DNA of 64,000 bases from Halobacillus alkaliphilus (GCF_900113125.1 NZ_FOOG01000002.1:1-64000), one strand, 5' to 3'. Positions 52,300 through 61,456 are shown, numbered from the stretch's first letter. Numbers and translations are program-made. The notes: generated by a model from the letters alone, not told the origin.

Positions 52300-53616
52300 T
52301 TAACCAGTAAGAATTTCTTCACTTGGATACTTCACAGGATCTGGAGTTTGTTTGGCAAAGGCAAAAGCAAAGGTTAAAGGACCAAGTTTTCCAATAAGCA
52401 TCGTAAAAATAATCGTTATTTTTCCGATTAGTGTCAGGCTCCCCGTTAACCCCATGGATAACCCTACAGTGCCAAAAGCAGAAACACTTTCAAACATGAT
52501 CGTTAGAAACGAGGCCTCTTCCGTTAGGTTTAGAATAAAAATGGTTATTACCACCACGCAGAGGCTGCCCACTGCCAGGGCCAAAGCCTTGTTAATCACA
52601 TGGCTGGTGAGACTTCTTTCATAGACCACCACATGTTCTTTATCTTTGAAGAAAGAGAGAGTGGCAAGAAGAATGGCCAGGGCTGTCGTGAGTTTGATAC
52701 CGCCAGCTGTGGAAGCGCTCCCTCCACCTACAAACATAAGAGTAATAATATAAAAGAGAGAGGCTTCTTCCATTTGTCCAATGTCCAGCGTATTAAATCC
52801 AGCGGTTCTCGGTGTAACGGCTTGAAAATAAGCGGCTTGAATTTTACCAAGACTGGATAAGTCCGCTAATGTATTAGGGTTATTATACTCGAGAAAGAAA
52901 ATCATGAAAAAACTAAAAGTATTAATGGCTAAAGTTCCTACAATCATTAGCTTCGTTTGTAAGGACAACTGCTTAAATTCTTTGCTTTTCCACATATCAA
53001 ACACGACAGTAAAACCTATTCCTCCAATGATAAAGAGAAAGGTAATCACAATATTAACGATCGGGCTGACTACATAAGAGGACAGGCTATCGGACCAAAT
53101 CGAAAAACCAGCATTATTGAACGCAGAGATCGAATGAAAGACGCTGGCGTAAAAGCCTGGCCCCCACCCCATTTCAGGTATCCATTTGAACGAGAGAAAA
53201 ATCACCGCAATTGCTTCAACCACTAGAGAAAACACCAGTAATTGTTTCGCTAAGCGGACCACTCCTCCTATAGCTGACTGATTTAACGCTTGCTTAACGA
53301 GCAATCTTTCCTTAATCCCTATTTTCTTCCCAACGGCCATATAAATTAGCACAGCAAATGTCATAATCCCAAGGCCGCCTAGTTGAATGAGCAGAAGGAT
53401 AATAATCTGACCGAACAATGTGTAGGCTGTGCCTGTATCCACCACAATTAATCCGGTAACCGTCATAGCGGAAGTAGCCGTAAATAAAGCATCTATCAAA
53501 GAAACGCCTTCCGTACTGGCAAACGGAAGCTTCAAAAGGAAAGTACCAGATAAAATCAATACGACAAAAATGGATATAATCATCTGCGGAGGATTCAAAT
53601 CCAATTTATACATCAT
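52300..53616 (-). CDS. ktrD: Potassium transporter membrane subunit (KtrB/KtrD)
   Basis: 438 residues. Four repeated membrane-pore-membrane units line the potassium path, with filter sequences TSAMTVTGL, SAFNNAGFS, TPRTAGFNT and SAFGTVGLS in order, each with the conserved glycine. Loop lysines and the long C-terminus match KtrB-type subunits of B. subtilis; KtrD is 449 residues. It imports potassium driven by sodium, essential for osmotic adaptation. ATG at 53616 has ATAGGTGG upstream; a GTG three codons earlier is less suitable. The regulatory partner is divergent at 54554. Confidence 0.9.
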   Translation of the reverse strand: MMYKLDLNPPQMIISIFVVLILSGTFLLKLPFASTEGVSLIDALFTATSAMTVTGLIVVDTGTAYTLFGQIIILLLIQLGGLGIMTFAVLIYMAVGKKIGIKERLLVKQALNQSAIGGVVRLAKQLLVFSLVVEAIAVIFLSFKWIPEMGWGPGFYASVFHSISAFNNAGFSIWSDSLSSYVVSPIVNIVITFLFIIGGIGFTVVFDMWKSKEFKQLSLQTKLMIVGTLAINTFSFFMIFFLEYNNPNTLADLSSLGKIQAAYFQAVTPRTAGFNTLDIGQMEEASLFYIITLMFVGGGSASTAGGIKLTTALAILLATLSFFKDKEHVVVYERSLTSHVINKALALAVGSLCVVVITIFILNLTEEASFLTIMFESVSAFGTVGLSMGLTGSLTLIGKITIIFTMLIGKLGPLTFAFAFAKQTPDPVKYPSEEILTG

Positions 53617-53933
53617 CAGTTCCACCTATCACTGAATATTAACTACGTTTATATATTCTATAGCGATTTAATTAACTTCTAAACCCCTTTTATAGAATTG
53701 TTATGGACAACCTATCTATTATCATACCCAAGTTCATTTATACTTTCCTTTTCACCAAAAGGGTCCTCTGACACAAAAACCTAGATAATTAAAGAAAATG
53801 GAAGGTATCAAACCCTATTTACTATCAAACAGTTTTTTTCATGATATTTAGGCTTATTTTTATACTTTACTAAAGAATTAATGGAGAGTAATATTTGTCA
53901 ACATAATATGATTCATTGTTTCCAAAAATCTTA

Positions 53934-54078
53934 ATCGCTTAATTCCGACATGGAAGCGGAGGAACCAGTTTTTACGTGGTCAAAACCACTTGGGGTGAAT
54001 CCATAGCAATGGCAGGGCGACTCTTTATCCCCGAACCCGACAGCTAACTCCGTAAGCGTCTAGAGAGAGGATGGTGGT
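53934..54078 (+). promoter_or_regulatory. c-di-AMP riboswitch (ydaO-yuaA type)
   Basis: The aptamer is recognisable from conserved pieces in order: CGCTTAATTCCGACATGGA, GCGGAGGAACC, TGGGGTGAATCC, GCAGGGCGAC, CCCGAACCCGACAGCTAAC, and CGTAAGCGTCTAGAGAG. Ends (CGCTTA and TAAGCG) pair to form the closing stem. It binds cyclic di-AMP and turns off downstream genes, usually potassium or osmolyte transport and cell-wall genes. A terminator follows at 54103. Target here: ktrC at 54554, about 475 bases downstream. Confidence 0.9.
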
Positions 54079-54102
54079 AACTTGTGATCAACCATTTAAT
54101 GA

Positions 54103-54131
54103 CCGCAGGGTAGCTTCCCCCTGTGTTTTTT
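54103..54131 (+). terminator. Riboswitch terminator
   Basis: CGCAGGG-tagcttcc-CCCTGTG followed by TTTTTTG; it forms when c-di-AMP is bound and would stop transcription before the ktrC gene. Confidence 0.75.
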
Positions 54132-54352
54132 GATGTCAAAATTTAACCCCACCAGATTAATAAACGGATGCGAAAATCAGTAAATGAAATAAAACGTATG
54201 ATTGACCAAGCTGTGACTCAAAATAAAGAAGCTGAACTACTAGCACGATTCGTACAATAATCTAATAAGACCTATCACAAATTTACTTATGACAAGTATC
54301 GTTAATATAGTATATTTAGGGGTTCCATTTTATGAATATAGGCTTTTTTTCT

Positions 54353-54504
54353 ACTGTCTGAAGAGAAAGTGGTCTGAAATGGAAGACATGCTGGAACTTT
54401 CGGTAAACCAAAATTTCGTTCCTGTAGTGGAGGACCAGCAAGTATTTATCGGCATCCTCAGAAGGAAAGATATTATTGGTTATTTTCAATCATTGAAAAA
54501 ATAA
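54353..54504 (+). pseudogene. C-terminal remnant of a CBS-domain protein
   Basis: About 40 codons (LELSVNQNFVPVVEDQQVFI, then GILRRKDIIGYF) match the last part of a CBS domain, similar to the end of YkuL/CbpB-type proteins that bind c-di-AMP. No start codon with ribosome binding site and no preceding CBS sequence were found; the sequence before it (from 54289) is not protein-like. It lies between the riboswitch and ktrC, so the riboswitch probably once controlled this gene as well. Confidence 0.55.
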
Positions 54505-54553
54505 CTAGTAAGAAATTATCATTTTCCATGTACTTGTTGGAGGAGGAATTGTA

Positions 54554-55219
54554 ATGAAGAAGGAATTTGCCGTAATTGGTCTAGGACGATTCGGCGGAAG
54601 TATTTGTCGCGAGTTAATTCGAGAAGGTATGCATGTACTGGCCCTGGACTTAGATGAGGATAAAGTAAATGAATACAGGGATATTGCTTCGCACGCAGTA
54701 ATTGCCGATTCCACGGACGAAAATGTGTTACGAGAATTAGGATTAAGAAACATAGATCACGTGATCGTTGCGATTGGTGATAATATTCAAGCAAGTATGC
54801 TGACTACCCTAATGCTGGAAGAAATGGGCATCAAAAAAATCACGGTGAAAGCTCAAAATGATTACCATGAAAAGATTTTAAATAAAATCGGGGCCGATCA
54901 TATTGTCCACCCTGAAAGAGATATGGGGAAAAGGATTGCACACAATATCATTTCTAATAACATTCTTGATTATATTGAGCTTTCCGATGACCACAGTGTC
55001 GTTGAGGTAATAGCAGGGAGTAAATTAAGCGGGCAGTCTCTCATCGAGTTAGATATTCGCGCCCAATATGGATGCAATGTCGTGGCGATCAAGAGAGGGA
55101 AAGAAATCAATGTTTCTCCAATGGCCACTGAAGAAATTGTGGAAGGTGACATTTTAATTGTTATCGGTGCCGACAAGGACATCAGTCGTTTCGAGAAGAA
55201 TCTTATTACTGAGGACTAA
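54554..55219 (+). CDS. ktrC: Potassium transporter regulatory subunit (KtrA/KtrC)
   Basis: 221 residues, the same length as B. subtilis KtrC. The RCK N domain begins FAVIGLGRFGGSICREL with the nucleotide motif GLGRFGG and has the acidic residue of LALDLDED for ribose binding; the C domain (about 140-221) is the RCK C-lobe where c-di-AMP binds in KtrA/KtrC proteins. It forms an octameric ring that gates the KtrD channel according to ATP/ADP and is inhibited by c-di-AMP. GGAGGAGG precedes the ATG. Preceded by a c-di-AMP riboswitch, so both transcription and protein activity may respond to the same signal. Confidence 0.9.
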   Translation: MKKEFAVIGLGRFGGSICRELIREGMHVLALDLDEDKVNEYRDIASHAVIADSTDENVLRELGLRNIDHVIVAIGDNIQASMLTTLMLEEMGIKKITVKAQNDYHEKILNKIGADHIVHPERDMGKRIAHNIISNNILDYIELSDDHSVVEVIAGSKLSGQSLIELDIRAQYGCNVVAIKRGKEINVSPMATEEIVEGDILIVIGADKDISRFEKNLITED

Positions 55220-55241
55220 CCTATACGTATAAACAACCGCG

Positions 55242-55292
55242 AATGCCTTAAAACAGGTGGTTTTCTCCTAAAATCCACTGTTTTAAGGCATT
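55242..55292 (+). terminator. Long hairpin after ktrC
   Basis: AATGCCTTAAAACAGGTGG-(14)-CCACTGTTTTAAGGCATT: an 18-pair stem with one bulge, 22 bases after the ktrC stop codon. No T run follows, so it may be an mRNA 3' stabiliser or a weak terminator. Confidence 0.5.
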
Positions 55293-55358
55293 ACATATGT
55301 ATTGAACTATACTTTTTCAACCCCCACTTGCCTCACTAAGCAGCTCGAATTACCTCTA

Positions 55359-55697
55359 TCAAACTTCCTTGATGATGGATTTTCCTTTCGTTTGGTCATG
55401 GTCAAGCCACTGCCACTCTTCATGTAGCTCTATCTTCCCTTTAGAATTAAAGTTTGGGACAGATATGCACTTACCTCCTCTGATTTCATTGGAGGTATTG
55501 ACATGATTATACCGGAATTCCAAAGTATCATCCTCATGTACGATTCCTATCAATTTTCCTTTAACGATCTCTCCACCAGAGTAATCGGCATGAAGAATGT
55601 TACCATCTTGATAGTAGAAAAAATATGTTTTAGCAGAAACTTCACCACTCTCCGTATTTTCTATGGATACGAATTGACGATTATTATAATCAAACAT
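55359..55697 (-). CDS. Small strand-rich protein (formerly misnamed N-acetylglutamate synthase)
   Basis: 112 residues. The pattern [60 protein letters not shown] and LHEEWQWL is a repeating set of strands, well conserved in a small family often annotated in databases as n-acetylglutamate synthase without biochemical support. The fold is probably a beta barrel. Cytoplasmic. AAGGAGGG precedes the ATG. Function unknown; the old name should not be used. Confidence 0.75.
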   Translation of the reverse strand: MFDYNNRQFVSIENTESGEVSAKTYFFYYQDGNILHADYSGGEIVKGKLIGIVHEDDTLEFRYNHVNTSNEIRGGKCISVPNFNSKGKIELHEEWQWLDHDQTKGKSIIKEV

Positions 55698-55952
55698 GTA
55701 AAATCCCTCCTTGAAATTGTGACCTCACACACTATCATATAATTTGTAAAATTCCAATAATTAATCCGGCTATTCACTATTTTATAGATGAAAGCAGGAT
55801 AATCGCGATCCATTATAGTATTAATAAAAACAAGGATCTAAATTTCTGGATCCTTGTCGTCCTCCCAATTTTTCTCACGAATTTAGTTATCTAACGAACT
55901 TGACTGGGAAAATAGTAGGTAAGGAACAATATTAGACAAGGAGGCATTTAAA

Positions 55953-56171
55953 ATGGCAGAAGTATCTTCCATGCAGCAAGCGGTTGAGGTATTACGAGGT
56001 AAAGGGCTTTCCAATAGGGACATCCTTAGCAACGTAGATAACAGCCATTTCCCGTTTGATGATGAAGAAGTGGTGATGACCTTTATTGATTTGCAGATTG
56101 AATGTTCCTCTGATAAAGATTTTAACAAATTAGTGGCTTACTTATATGATTTTGACTTAAAGGAAGAGTAA
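55953..56171 (+). CDS. Small acidic protein, unknown function
   Basis: 72 residues, mostly helical: SSMQQAVEVLRGKGLSNRDI, then FPFDDEEVVMTFIDLQIECS, then a helix FNKLVAYLYDFDLKEE. Net acidic. ACAAGGAGG lies eight bases before the ATG, which is the strongest evidence that it is expressed. No domain recognised. Possible weak stem (GGCTGTCCT-att-AAGGATTGCC) follows at about 56196. The 255 bases upstream to 55698 contain no other feature. Confidence 0.55.
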   Translation: MAEVSSMQQAVEVLRGKGLSNRDILSNVDNSHFPFDDEEVVMTFIDLQIECSSDKDFNKLVAYLYDFDLKEE

Positions 56172-56273
56172 TCATTTGAATCCATGGAAAAAGGAGGCTG
56201 TCCTATTAAGGATTGCCCCCTATCTTGAATGATCGCTTTCCTGTTTTATATTTATCCAGTTATTCAATAACCT

Positions 56274-56900
56274 CTAATAACTGGATAATTCTACTATCTT
56301 AACGTTGTTCAGATATAGAGATCGTATAGAAAAGTAAGTGAACGCCCACACAAGCACATAACAAATAAGATAAGCAACATTAAATGTATCCAGTTGGCCA
56401 GTCTGCATTATATTTACAGAAAATAATCCAAAAGGGATCGCTAACACGGGAACCATCATTCTGCCTGCTTTCCGAAGAATATTTCCTCTCTTCGTGGTCA
56501 TTTTATTTTTATAATAACCAAACAGCATCCCGGTTCCTGCTATGAATTGTAATAAAAAAGGTAAAAATAACCCGATGTCTATATTCTCGAAAATCAGCGG
56601 GAGAGCTAATGCGCCAAAGGGAGCGATCACTGATATAACCGTAACTCCAAACCAGTAATCCGGTATAGTAAACTCTTTTTGCCTGCTATTTTGTTCCTCT
56701 TGAAGAATTTCCTGACTCAGTTGTTCAGGAGACATAAAGGAGGCAACAATTTGCTGTTCTGTTTTTCCTTCTTCTGCGACCAACTCCATAAGATGATCCC
56801 TGATTTCATTTAGATGAGCACGTCGTTCATCGGCTGGCAGCTCTCGTAATTTAGATTCCAACTGACTCAAATAATCTTCAACAGTATCGCTTTTGTTCAT
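56274..56900 (-). CDS. HAAS/DUF1700-family membrane protein
   Basis: 208 residues. The N-terminal 75 residues form the HAAS domain: VEDYLSQLESKLRELPADER followed by HLNEIRDHLMELVAEEGKTE and MSPEQLSQEIL. Then four membrane helices (about 85-105, 108-126, 145-163, 172-195). HAAS proteins are encoded with a PadR regulator and probably interact with it at the membrane. Here the PadR gene ends six bases upstream, and its last codons contain the GGAGGGGAG ribosome binding site. Confidence 0.82.
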   Translation of the reverse strand: MNKSDTVEDYLSQLESKLRELPADERRAHLNEIRDHLMELVAEEGKTEQQIVASFMSPEQLSQEILQEEQNSRQKEFTIPDYWFGVTVISVIAPFGALALPLIFENIDIGLFLPFLLQFIAGTGMLFGYYKNKMTTKRGNILRKAGRMMVPVLAIPFGLFSVNIMQTGQLDTFNVAYLICYVLVWAFTYFSIRSLYLNNVKIVELSSY

Positions 56901-56906
56901 GTGTTT

Positions 56907-57245
56907 CTACTCCCCTCCAGCTTGCAGGTTGTTTAAGAACGAATAAACCGTTAGAAACTCATTCCATCGATCCTCAGAAATTTCCTTTCCTGCATCGGTT
57001 AGATAATAATACTTTCTGCTCCTTCCCTCATGCTCCTCTTTAAAAGAACTAATCCACCCATTTGCACTCATTCGGCGTAAAATAGGATAGATGGACCCGT
57101 CTGCTATTGGAAAACTACTGTCCTCTTGTAATTTCTTCGTTATTTGATATCCATACATTGCGTCATTCTTTAAGAGTAAAAGAATAGCTAATTCGAAGGT
57201 GCCTTTTCTTAATTGCGTATGCCATTTGTCATTTTTTGTATCCAT
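56907..57245 (-). CDS. PadR-family transcriptional regulator
   Basis: 112 residues. QLRKGTFELAILLLLKNDAM, YGYQITKKLQ and GSIYPILRRMSANGWISSF are the winged helix-turn-helix of PadR subfamily 2, and the C-terminal helix (EDRWNEFLTVYSFLNNL) makes the dimer. No ribosome binding site precedes the ATG at 57245; instead, a promoter -10 ends six bases before it, so the mRNA is probably leaderless. It would repress its own HAAS operon through the palindrome in its promoter. Ligand unknown. Confidence 0.83.
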   Translation of the reverse strand: MDTKNDKWHTQLRKGTFELAILLLLKNDAMYGYQITKKLQEDSSFPIADGSIYPILRRMSANGWISSFKEEHEGRSRKYYYLTDAGKEISEDRWNEFLTVYSFLNNLQAGGE

Positions 57246-57251
57246 AGCTAC

Positions 57252-57287
57252 ATAGTATATCAGTGCTATATATGTGTCAATGACACA
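57252..57287 (-). promoter_or_regulatory. Promoter and operator of the PadR-HAAS operon
   Basis: On the minus strand TTGACA (57275-57280) and TACTAT (57252-57257) are 17 bases apart, and the -10 ends six bases before the PadR ATG. The palindrome TGTGTCA-t-TGACACA (57273-57287) overlaps the -35 and is a good candidate PadR operator. Confidence 0.6.
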
Positions 57288-57396
57288 CATAAGATAAACG
57301 GCTGATTTTTGCGCTTCTCCCCCATCTTATTACGTTTGAATAATCAGTCGTATCAAAAAAATAACCCTCCCCTAAAGTAGGAGAGAGTCATGTTAT

Positions 57397-58083
57397 TCAA
57401 TGATTAAGAAAACTATCTTTATCCACCCACATCGTCTTATTGTAAGCCATTTCCCAGAACATGTACTCCAGTTTACTTGTATGAACAAATATATCTTCAA
57501 GGTGAGCTTTTTCTCTTTCAGGAAGATCATCTGCCAAATCGTTCATCAGTTCTTTAAGAGAGGCTGCCAGTTCCGCAAACTCGTCTGAAGCGTACATATC
57601 GATCCAGTCCCCATAAAACTCATGGCCTTCATTCCGTTCGAGCTTGTTTAATTCCGTACCGATCACATGATAACTCCATGTACAGGCAAGAACACAAGCG
57701 GTCACTTCTGCTTCTGAACCCTGGTTGGCTTTACTCAGCATGTAGCTTGTATAGGCGAGAAGTGTAGCTGAAGGTTCGGTATTTTCAAGCTCCTCCCGGC
57801 TGATTCCAATCTTTTCTGCATAGTTACGGTGAAGGTTCATTTCTTCTGACAACGTGGAATGAAGCAGTTCAGAAAACATGGTCATGGTGTCCAGACGTTT
57901 CGCTTTTACAGCCCCTAAGGCAAACACCCGGCAGTAATCAATCAAATACAAATAATCCTGTCTCATAAAAAATTTGAATTTATCAAGCTCCAGGCTCCCA
58001 TCCCCGATACCTTTAACAAAAGGATGATGCAGATAAGACTCCCAGATAGGTTGTGCACTTCTATAAAGACGATCAGTAAACAT
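57397..58083 (-). CDS. tenA: Thiaminase II / aminopyrimidine aminohydrolase
   Basis: 228 residues, TenA family, all helical. PIWESYLHHPFVKGIGDGSL near 12-31, RQDYLYLIDYCRVFALGAVK near 41-60 with D43 in the active site, and the nucleophile C134 in VLACTWSYHVIG agree with B. subtilis TenA (Cys135). It hydrolyses formylaminopyrimidine products of thiamin breakdown to recover the pyrimidine for thiamin synthesis. ATG at 58083 follows AGAGGAAG. No thiazole or kinase genes follow, so it is a stand-alone salvage gene. A TPP riboswitch with terminator precedes it. Confidence 0.92.
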   Translation of the reverse strand: MFTDRLYRSAQPIWESYLHHPFVKGIGDGSLELDKFKFFMRQDYLYLIDYCRVFALGAVKAKRLDTMTMFSELLHSTLSEEMNLHRNYAEKIGISREELENTEPSATLLAYTSYMLSKANQGSEAEVTACVLACTWSYHVIGTELNKLERNEGHEFYGDWIDMYASDEFAELAASLKELMNDLADDLPEREKAHLEDIFVHTSKLEYMFWEMAYNKTMWVDKDSFLNH

Positions 58084-58193
58084 TACTTCTCTTCCTCTCT
58101 GTTTGTTTGTTGAGACCAATCATATAAAAAAGCGACCATTGTTTTTTACAGCTGAGTCAAATCAATCCTTGCTTCCATCTCCTTTCTGAACAT

Positions 58194-58227
58194 AAAAAGC
58201 CCGCCCCTTCAGAGAAGGAGCGGGCGT
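58194..58227 (-). terminator. Terminator of the TPP riboswitch
   Basis: On the minus strand GCCCGCTCCTTC-tctg-AAGGGGCGGGC followed by TTTTTATG, about 110 bases before tenA; the expression platform of the riboswitch. Confidence 0.85.
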
Positions 58228-58257
58228 CATAAGCATCATTAAAAAAATTATCGGTCC

Positions 58258-58352
58258 GCTTCACTTCCCTCCGCTGGTATGATCCAGATCAGGTAATAAG
58301 GGTCAAAGCTTTGTGCTTTTCTCAGCCAACCTACATGGCTCCCCTAGTGAAG
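58258..58352 (-). promoter_or_regulatory. TPP riboswitch (THI box) upstream of tenA
   Basis: The minus strand contains ACTAGGGGAGCC, GGCTGAGA, GACCCTTATTACCTGATCTG, and CCAGCGGAGGGAAGT in the order of the thiamin pyrophosphate aptamer. Bound TPP favours the terminator at 58194, so tenA is made when thiamin is scarce. Confidence 0.95.
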
Positions 58353-58492
58353 ATTCGTTATACAGTTGTTACTATTATTAGAACATAGACCTAAAATAAG
58401 GACAAGTCTCTCAAAACTAAATTAATCCTGAGTTGTATTCCTCATGGGTCTTAGCAAAGGTAGCGGCTCCGCATTTAAGCTTACTTTTTATA

Positions 58493-58930
58493 TTATGTTA
58501 ATGATTTCTTGAAAACATAACTTACTCTGTCATATTCCATGTTATCCATATAAAACCGGTGAGCATCAGGGCGCTTTAATCCTGATGATAAAGCCACACT
58601 CTCGAAACCATGTTCTTCTCCCCACGTATGTACATAAGAAAGCAGCTTGTCTCCATAACCTCTCGATCGATAATTTTGATCTGTAACTAAGTCACAAACC
58701 CAGACAAACCTTCCGTAATAAAGAGTAGTCATTGGCTTAAAGCCCGTGACGGCAACGATCTTCCCATCTTCCATTAAAGCAAACATCCTATACCTATCTA
58801 CTTCTTTCGCCTCTAACACTAATTCCAGGTATGTATTTTCATCTAAATGAGTTCGCAATTGGCTCATCACAGGAAATCCTTGCCGTATTTCTTCTCTAGA
58901 GCTAAGCTCTTTCACAGTTACAGAATCCAT
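58493..58930 (-). CDS. GNAT-family N-acetyltransferase
   Basis: 145 residues. FVWVCDLVTDQNYRSRGYGD near 74-93 contains the acetyl-CoA loop (QNYRSRGYG), and the end VALSSGLKRPDAHRFYMDNM has the helix that packs on the cofactor. The form is that of small Firmicutes acetyltransferases of unknown substrate. AAAGGCTGGG precedes the ATG. Single gene; the next gene upstream (serine hydrolase) is on the same strand, 102 bases away. Confidence 0.83.
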   Translation of the reverse strand: MDSVTVKELSSREEIRQGFPVMSQLRTHLDENTYLELVLEAKEVDRYRMFALMEDGKIVAVTGFKPMTTLYYGRFVWVCDLVTDQNYRSRGYGDKLLSYVHTWGEEHGFESVALSSGLKRPDAHRFYMDNMEYDRVSYVFKKSLT

Positions 58931-59032
58931 TATTAATCCCAGCCTTTCAAAAGAATTTCAGATCATTTCACATGACTCTAATAAACAACTTATGTACTTA
59001 TTAAAATCAAAACGCTCGCTTCCACTACCACT

Positions 59033-60052
59033 TCACTTCAATAAAAAATCCTCAATGGCTTTCGTGATTTCGAATGGATCCGTTTCTATATTGGAAGGTA
59101 TAACGATCTTAATATTTGAACCTGGATAAATAGAAGATCTGAAACTGACTCCGGGATCATAGCCCATTACATGGTATTTGTGCACATGCTCATCCTTTTG
59201 ATTCACCCAGATCCCGTAACCATAATGAACTTCTCCGTTCACCTGAACATGAGGACAGAGTAATTTTAAGGTAGTCTCTTCATTTAAAAGCTTATAGTCA
59301 AATAAAGCCTCCCATAACTTCATCATGTCAGGAGCTGTAACAAAAGCACCTCCATCCGAACCTCCCTTTTTAGGAATAGAGTAAATATTCGTTCTCCACG
59401 TGTTCTTTTTATGGTTATCAATATATCCTGACGCTGTATTTCCCGGAAGTTGATCTAATGAAAAATATCCTGACTCTTTCATATTGCACCTATGAAAAAC
59501 TTCCGATTCTATATATTCTGTAAAAGATCTTCCAGTTTGCTCTTCAATGATCAGACCTAAAAGAATATATCCGGCATTGTTATAATGAAATCTTTCTCCA
59601 GGTGTGAATTTCATTGGCTCTTCCTGAAATAAAGGTAGAAAATCTTTAAGAGAATTGATTTGATAAACCGGGTAGGTCTTCCACAAGTCTTCATAATCCT
59701 TCATGACCTCTTCATCAAAGTAATCGGGGATGCCGGAAGTATGAGTTAACAAATGGTGAATCGTAATCTCTTCATCAAAATCAGGCAAGTGTATATTCAA
59801 ACAATCAGCTAGACGAGTATTGTACTCTACTAATCCTTCTTCTACTAATTGACTAATTCCGATAGCCGTAAATAATTTGCAGCCAGAGGCTATCCCGAAA
59901 CGAGTGCTGGAAGTGTTCAATCGCTTTTCCGCTCGGTCCGCATAACCAAAGGCTGAATCCGATAATATATGCTCACCTTGTTTCACATATACGACTCCTG
60001 AAAAGTTCATTTCATTACTCAAATCAGTAATAAGGTGGTTCAATTCTTTCAT
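59033..60052 (-). CDS. Serine hydrolase of the beta-lactamase/class C family
   Basis: 339 residues. S56-G-C-K59 in IASGCKLFTA is the SxxK nucleophile motif, Y157-N-N in FHYNNAGY is the YxN motif, and GYDPG near 310 takes the place of the third motif. There is no signal peptide, so it is cytoplasmic, unlike true beta-lactamases or penicillin-binding proteins; esterase or peptidase activity is likely. Start at the ATG at 60052, preceded by GGGGGAG. Transcribed alone. The 228 bases from 60104 to 60331 hold nothing except the promoter of the next gene. Confidence 0.83.
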   Translation of the reverse strand: MKELNHLITDLSNEMNFSGVVYVKQGEHILSDSAFGYADRAEKRLNTSSTRFGIASGCKLFTAIGISQLVEEGLVEYNTRLADCLNIHLPDFDEEITIHHLLTHTSGIPDYFDEEVMKDYEDLWKTYPVYQINSLKDFLPLFQEEPMKFTPGERFHYNNAGYILLGLIIEEQTGRSFTEYIESEVFHRCNMKESGYFSLDQLPGNTASGYIDNHKKNTWRTNIYSIPKKGGSDGGAFVTAPDMMKLWEALFDYKLLNEETTLKLLCPHVQVNGEVHYGYGIWVNQKDEHVHKYHVMGYDPGVSFRSSIYPGSNIKIVIPSNIETDPFEITKAIEDFLLK

Positions 60053-60331
60053 ATTGTTCTCCCCCGTATTGCTCCATATTTTTGTTAGAATGCTAAAGAT
60101 CACTTTGTCTTTTATGTAGCTACGTGCTGTCTTTCAATACTTAAGATACTTCTAATGACCGGTTAGTTTGATCACTTATTTTAAGTATAACCTTTCTAAA
60201 TTACTTAGTAGATAGATAATCATCGTAGGAACAACCACTGAATTTACTTTTCTTTCGTTCCTTCTGTTTATCACTCCTGAATAAATGGGTAGATAACCAC
60301 TGTATTACATTAAGAAAGGAAGGGATTAAGG

Positions 60332-61450
60332 ATGAAGGAACGTGTGTTCATTAGCCCATCAAAATATGTGCAAGGCAGAAACGCTGTTCAGAAGATTGGA
60401 CAACATCTAGAAGGTGTTGGTAAGACTGCTGTTGTGATTGCAGACGAGACGGTTTGGGAAATTGCAGGCAATGATGTCGTAGCCTACTTGAAAGAAGCGA
60501 ACATCAACACAGAGAACGTCGTATTTAACGGCGAAGCTTCTACAGCAGAAATGGATCGCATTGCAGGTATTGCAAAAGAGGCAGAAGCGGCCATTGTCAT
60601 TGGTATTGGTGGAGGCAAAACTCTCGATACGTCAAAAGCCGTTTCAGATGAGGTTCAAGCTTTTACAGTGATCGTTCCTACCACAGCTTCTACAGACGCT
60701 CCTACGAGCGCGCTTTCCGTGGTTTACTCAGATGAAGGCGTGTTTGAATCCTATCGTTTCTATAATAAAAATCCAGACCTCGTATTGCTGGATTCCAAAA
60801 TCATTGCGGAGGCTCCCCCTCGTTTCTTAGCCTCCGGTATCGCAGATGCACTGGCTACTTACGTGGAAGTGAGAAGTGTCGTGAACAACAAAGGGAATAC
60901 GATGGCAGGAGGACAAACCACGCTCGCCGCTCAGGCTATAGCAGAAAAGTGTGAAGAAATCCTATTTGATTATGCCTTACTCGCTTATGAATCAAATGAA
61001 CGCCAGGTGGTAACCCCTGCTCTGGAACATGTAATTGAAGCGAATACTCTTCTCAGCGGCCTTGGATTTGAAAGTGGCGGATTAGGTGCTGCTCACGCTA
61101 TCCATAACGGTTTCACTGCCTTAGAAGGTGAGATCCATCACCTTACGCATGGAGAAAAAGTCGCGTTCGGTACCCTTGTGCAATTAACGATGGAAGAACA
61201 TTCTCAAGAAGAAATCGAAAAATATATGGCTTTATATATGAGCCTCAATCTGCCAATTACGCTAGAAGATATCAAGCTAAAAAATGTCTCCAGAGAAGAC
61301 ATCCTAAAAGTAGCTGAAGCTGCAACCGCTGAAGGAGAAACGATTCATCAAGCCTTCTCCGTAACAGCTGAAGAAGTGGCTGATGCGATTATTGCTACCG
61401 ATCAATATGCGAAAAGCTTTAAAGGAATGTTAGGAATAGAAGAAGAATGA
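60332..61450 (+). CDS. gldA: Glycerol dehydrogenase
   Basis: 372 residues, iron/zinc-type alcohol dehydrogenase. The NAD region has [15 protein letters not shown] near 91-105 and [15 protein letters not shown] near 116-130 with the metal-site aspartate region; zinc ligands are expected from D168-type [11 protein letters not shown] and the two histidines in HAIHNGF and [14 protein letters not shown]. It oxidises glycerol to dihydroxyacetone with NAD. GAAAGGAAGG precedes the ATG. Its own terminator follows. No dihydroxyacetone kinase lies within the window. Confidence 0.92.
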   Translation: MKERVFISPSKYVQGRNAVQKIGQHLEGVGKTAVVIADETVWEIAGNDVVAYLKEANINTENVVFNGEASTAEMDRIAGIAKEAEAAIVIGIGGGKTLDTSKAVSDEVQAFTVIVPTTASTDAPTSALSVVYSDEGVFESYRFYNKNPDLVLLDSKIIAEAPPRFLASGIADALATYVEVRSVVNNKGNTMAGGQTTLAAQAIAEKCEEILFDYALLAYESNERQVVTPALEHVIEANTLLSGLGFESGGLGAAHAIHNGFTALEGEIHHLTHGEKVAFGTLVQLTMEEHSQEEIEKYMALYMSLNLPITLEDIKLKNVSREDILKVAEAATAEGETIHQAFSVTAEEVADAIIATDQYAKSFKGMLGIEEE

Positions 61451-61456
61451 TCCAAC

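Noticed and set aside
54168-54260. Short plus-strand frame of 30 codons (MRKSVNEIKRMIDQAVTQNK)
   Set aside because: Looks somewhat protein-like and could be another remnant, but there is no ribosome binding site and it is too short to call.
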